This document shows positions 8,016 to 9,051 of a stretch of 9,051 bases of DNA, piece by piece (the stretch's first letter is position 1; each line of letters starts with the position of its first letter). The notes under the pieces are model-generated. The model was not told the DNA's origin. It was given only the letters and a program-made list of their open reading frames with translations, and ran no database searches. The translations under genes and the position numbers were made by a program. Source of the DNA: CAYFLR01 sp964343805. Lineage in GTDB: Bacteria; Bdellovibrionota_B; Oligoflexia; CAYFLR01. The DNA is taken from NCBI GenBank assembly GCA_964343805.1, contig CAYFLR010000112.1, forward strand, positions 1-9,051, given 5' to 3'.

Positions 8016-8116
8016 TCTTAAGCAAAATGTTAACAGTCTAGAAGCCTCTTATTTCAACCCTAATAAGAATCTGTTAGGGGAAATTTCCAAAAAACATTTT
8101 ATAAAATCCCAAATAG

Positions 8117-8125
8117 TGTTATAAT
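8117..8125 (+). promoter_or_regulatory. Extended -10 promoter of the repeat-protein gene
   Basis: TGT then TATAAT (8120-8125) is a perfect extended -10 element, and the hexamer lies within the palindrome TTATAATTATAA (8119-8130). The -35 region (about 8097-8102, TTTTAT) is poor, as is common for extended -10 promoters. The start would be near 8132, giving a 5' leader of about 140 nt. Confidence 0.5.
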
Positions 8126-8140
8126 TATAAAAGTGTCAAA

Positions 8141-8200
8141 TCTCCCTGTCCCCTTTTTTGACCCCCAAAAATTTAAAGCCCCCAAATAAAATAATCCCTC
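8141..8200 (+). promoter_or_regulatory. C-tract leader segment (possible Rho-utilisation site; G-rich on the opposite strand)
   Basis: Runs of three to five C occur repeatedly, separated by A/T-rich stretches, with almost no G on the plus strand. In RNA, C-rich and G-poor unstructured leaders are the known signature of Rho loading. The minus strand has four G-runs (5, 5, 4 and 3 G, with loops of about 12, 8 and 3 bases) that could form a loose G-quadruplex. Both readings are inference from composition. Confidence 0.35.
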
Positions 8201-8220
8201 CAAAAAAATAGGCTTCCAGA

Positions 8221-8246
8221 GTTTTGGGCATTTGTTTGCTCAAAAT
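8221..8246 (+). promoter_or_regulatory. Stem-loop in the leader just upstream of the repeat-protein start
   Basis: TTTTGGGC (8222-8229) pairs with GCTCAAAA (8238-8245) over an 8-base loop, with one G-U pair inside; a closing G-U (8221/8246) adds a ninth pair. It ends about 25 bases before the ATG and has no U-run, so control of translation or RNA stability is likelier than termination. It resembles no riboswitch I know. Confidence 0.4.
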
Positions 8247-8271
8247 ACGTCAACATAATAGGGAGGGGTGT

Positions 8272-9051
8272 ATGAGTGTGTTTAAAAAGGTGTCTAAAGT
8301 TTTTCTTCTGAGGTTTTTTATAAGTCATTTTCTTTTTCTGTTTCTTTCATTCAATTTAACGGCGGGGGAAGCGCCGACTAATGAGATCATAATTCATGGG
8401 GCTAACTTTATTTCCTCTTCTAATGGGGGAATTGATCAAGCTGCATTAATTAATCTCTTAGGGATGATGGGAAATAAAAGCGTTCCTATTAATCCGGTTA
8501 CCCCACCTGACAAAAACAACGAGATACCATCAAATCAACCCGATATTTCTAACATTCTAGGAATGTTAGGTGCGGGTGGTTTTGGTAATCAGATCAATCT
8601 ACCAGGCATGCTCGGCGGCATGGGTGGTGGTCAAGATGGAGCCCCCAACTTTACTAACATCCTAGGTATGCTTGGCGGTATGGGTAGTGGCCAGAATGGA
8701 GCTCCCAACTTTACTAACATCTTAGGTATGCTCGGTGGAATGGGCGGAGGCCAAGATGGAGCGCCTAACTTTGCAAATATTCTCGGCATGCTCGGCGGCA
8801 TGGGTGGCGGCCAAGATGGAGCGCCTAACTTTGCTAACATCTTAGGTATGCTCGGTGGCATGGGCGGAGGCCAAAGTGGAGCCCCTAACTTCGCTAACAT
8901 TCTTGGCATGCTCGGTGGAATGGGCGGAGGCCAAGATGGAGCGCCTAATTTTGCTAATATCCTCGGCATGCTCGGCGGTATGGGTGGAGGTTCAGGTGGA
9001 GCCCCCAACTTTACTAACATCCTAGGTATGCTTGGCGGTATGGGTAGTGGC
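8272..9051 (+). CDS. Secreted Gly/Met-rich protein of tandem 20-residue repeats (3' end outside window)
   Basis: Open for 260 codons to the window edge with no stop. GGAGG (8262-8266) lies 5 nt before the ATG. The N-terminus looks like a signal peptide: Lys5, Lys6 and Lys9, a long hydrophobic core (about residues 10-27, Phe/Leu-rich), and possible cleavage after LTA (residue 31) or GEA (34). Residues about 35-123 are a lead-in with diverged repeat copies (AALINLLGMMG, ISNILGMLGAGG, LPGMLGGMGGG). From residue 124 the unit APNFTNILGMLGGMGGGQDG repeats six times plus a partial seventh; only position 5 (T/A), 16 (G/S) and 18-19 (QD, QN, QS, SG) vary. There are no Cys and, after the lead-in, no Lys, Arg or Glu. 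I do not recognise the family. It is not an RTX repeat; a surface, fibrous or self-assembling protein is a guess. It was probably missed by stop-to-stop callers because it has no stop in the window. Confidence 0.8.
   Translation, partial: MSVFKKVSKVFLLRFFISHFLFLFLSFNLTAGEAPTNEIIIHGANFISSSNGGIDQAALINLLGMMGNKSVPINPVTPPDKNNEIPSNQPDISNILGMLGAGGFGNQINLPGMLGGMGGGQDGAPNFTNILGMLGGMGSGQNGAPNFTNILGMLGGMGGGQDGAPNFANILGMLGGMGGGQDGAPNFANILGMLGGMGGGQSGAPNFANILGMLGGMGGGQDGAPNFANILGMLGGMGGGSGGAPNFTNILGMLGGMGSG
8641..9051 (+). repeat. Tandem 60-bp coding repeat (six full units and a partial seventh)
   Basis: Units begin at 8641, 8701, 8761, 8821, 8881, 8941 and 9001, exactly 60 bp apart and in frame. Most differences between units are silent (GGC/GGT/GGA, CCC/CCT, CTC/CTT/TTA), so the amino-acid pattern appears maintained while DNA drifts. 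A diverged unit at 8581-8640 precedes them. The terminal 55 bases (8997-9051) are identical to 8637-8691. Confidence 0.95.

Larger units (their letters stand above)
8016..8271 (+). other. Intergenic region and probable leader of the repeat-protein gene
   Basis: 256 bases with no credible gene. In order: TGTTAACA (8028-8035); a 6-bp inverted repeat CCCTAA/TTAGGG (8058-8063, 8074-8079) that may end the regulator transcript but has no U-run; palindromes GGAAATTTCC (8079-8088) and ATTTTATAAAAT (8096-8107); an extended -10 promoter; a C-rich, G-poor tract (about 8141-8200); and a stem-loop just before the ribosome binding site. Confidence 0.6.

Noticed and set aside
8058..8079. Intrinsic terminator after the regulator gene
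   Set aside because: CCCTAA/TTAGGG forms a 6-bp stem with a 10-base loop, but no U-run follows on either strand. It is described as an inverted repeat only.
8631..9020. Minus-strand 129-codon proline-rich reading frame
   Set aside because: It is the antisense of the Gly/Met repeat gene. Tandem 60-bp repeats lacking a stop in one antisense frame keep it open by construction, and it has no ribosome binding site or promoter; the plus-strand frame has a signal peptide, GGAGG and silent variation.
8641..9051. CRISPR array or RTX calcium-binding repeats
   Set aside because: There are no unique spacers between repeats, and the 60-bp units are in frame and coding. The peptide lacks the RTX nonapeptide GGxGxDxUx.

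Overview
The window is 9,051 bases of AT-rich bacterial chromosome. It carries housekeeping genes on the left and lineage-specific genes on the right. Protein style (GuaB, GuaA and a DnaE with a single-subunit proteobacterial layout), AT-richness and an XRE/IrrE-like regulator suggest a Gram-negative of the old deltaproteobacterial group, perhaps Bdellovibrionota. This is inference from sequence feel; no 16S or other marker is present. Two runs of N (1327-1407 and 4930-4939) and a window end inside a tandem repeat show that this is a draft, scaffolded short-read assembly.

Layout: (1) 1-22, the 5' end of a tRNA gene, probably tRNA-Cys, reading leftwards off the window. (2) 23-197, a divergent control region with two inverted repeats. 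(3) 198-6827, a co-directional cluster guaB - guaA - dnaE with gaps of 25 and 39 nt and no terminator between genes. The first two genes turn IMP into XMP and then GMP; the third is the replicative polymerase, so GTP/dGTP precursor supply and DNA synthesis sit in one probable transcript. (4) 6828-7085, an intergenic region with two dyads and a good sigma70-type promoter. (5) 7086-8015, a DNA-binding XRE-type regulator fused to an ImmA/IrrE-like domain whose zinc-binding motif is destroyed. (6) 8016-8271, a C-rich, G-poor leader with an extended -10 promoter and a stem-loop. (7) 8272 to the end, an open reading frame for a secreted protein made of near-perfect 20-residue Gly/Met-rich repeats, not closed within the window.

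Both apparent frame breaks (guaB and dnaE) fall exactly at N-runs and are best explained by wrong gap sizes, so both genes are probably intact. The last 55 bases of the window are an exact copy of 8637-8691, which looks like an assembly-graph break inside the repeat gene. The repeat count and order there should not be trusted.

The less ordinary biology is on the right: a pseudo-peptidase regulator followed by a repeat-built exported protein with an elaborate leader. A regulatory link between them is possible but is not shown by the sequence.
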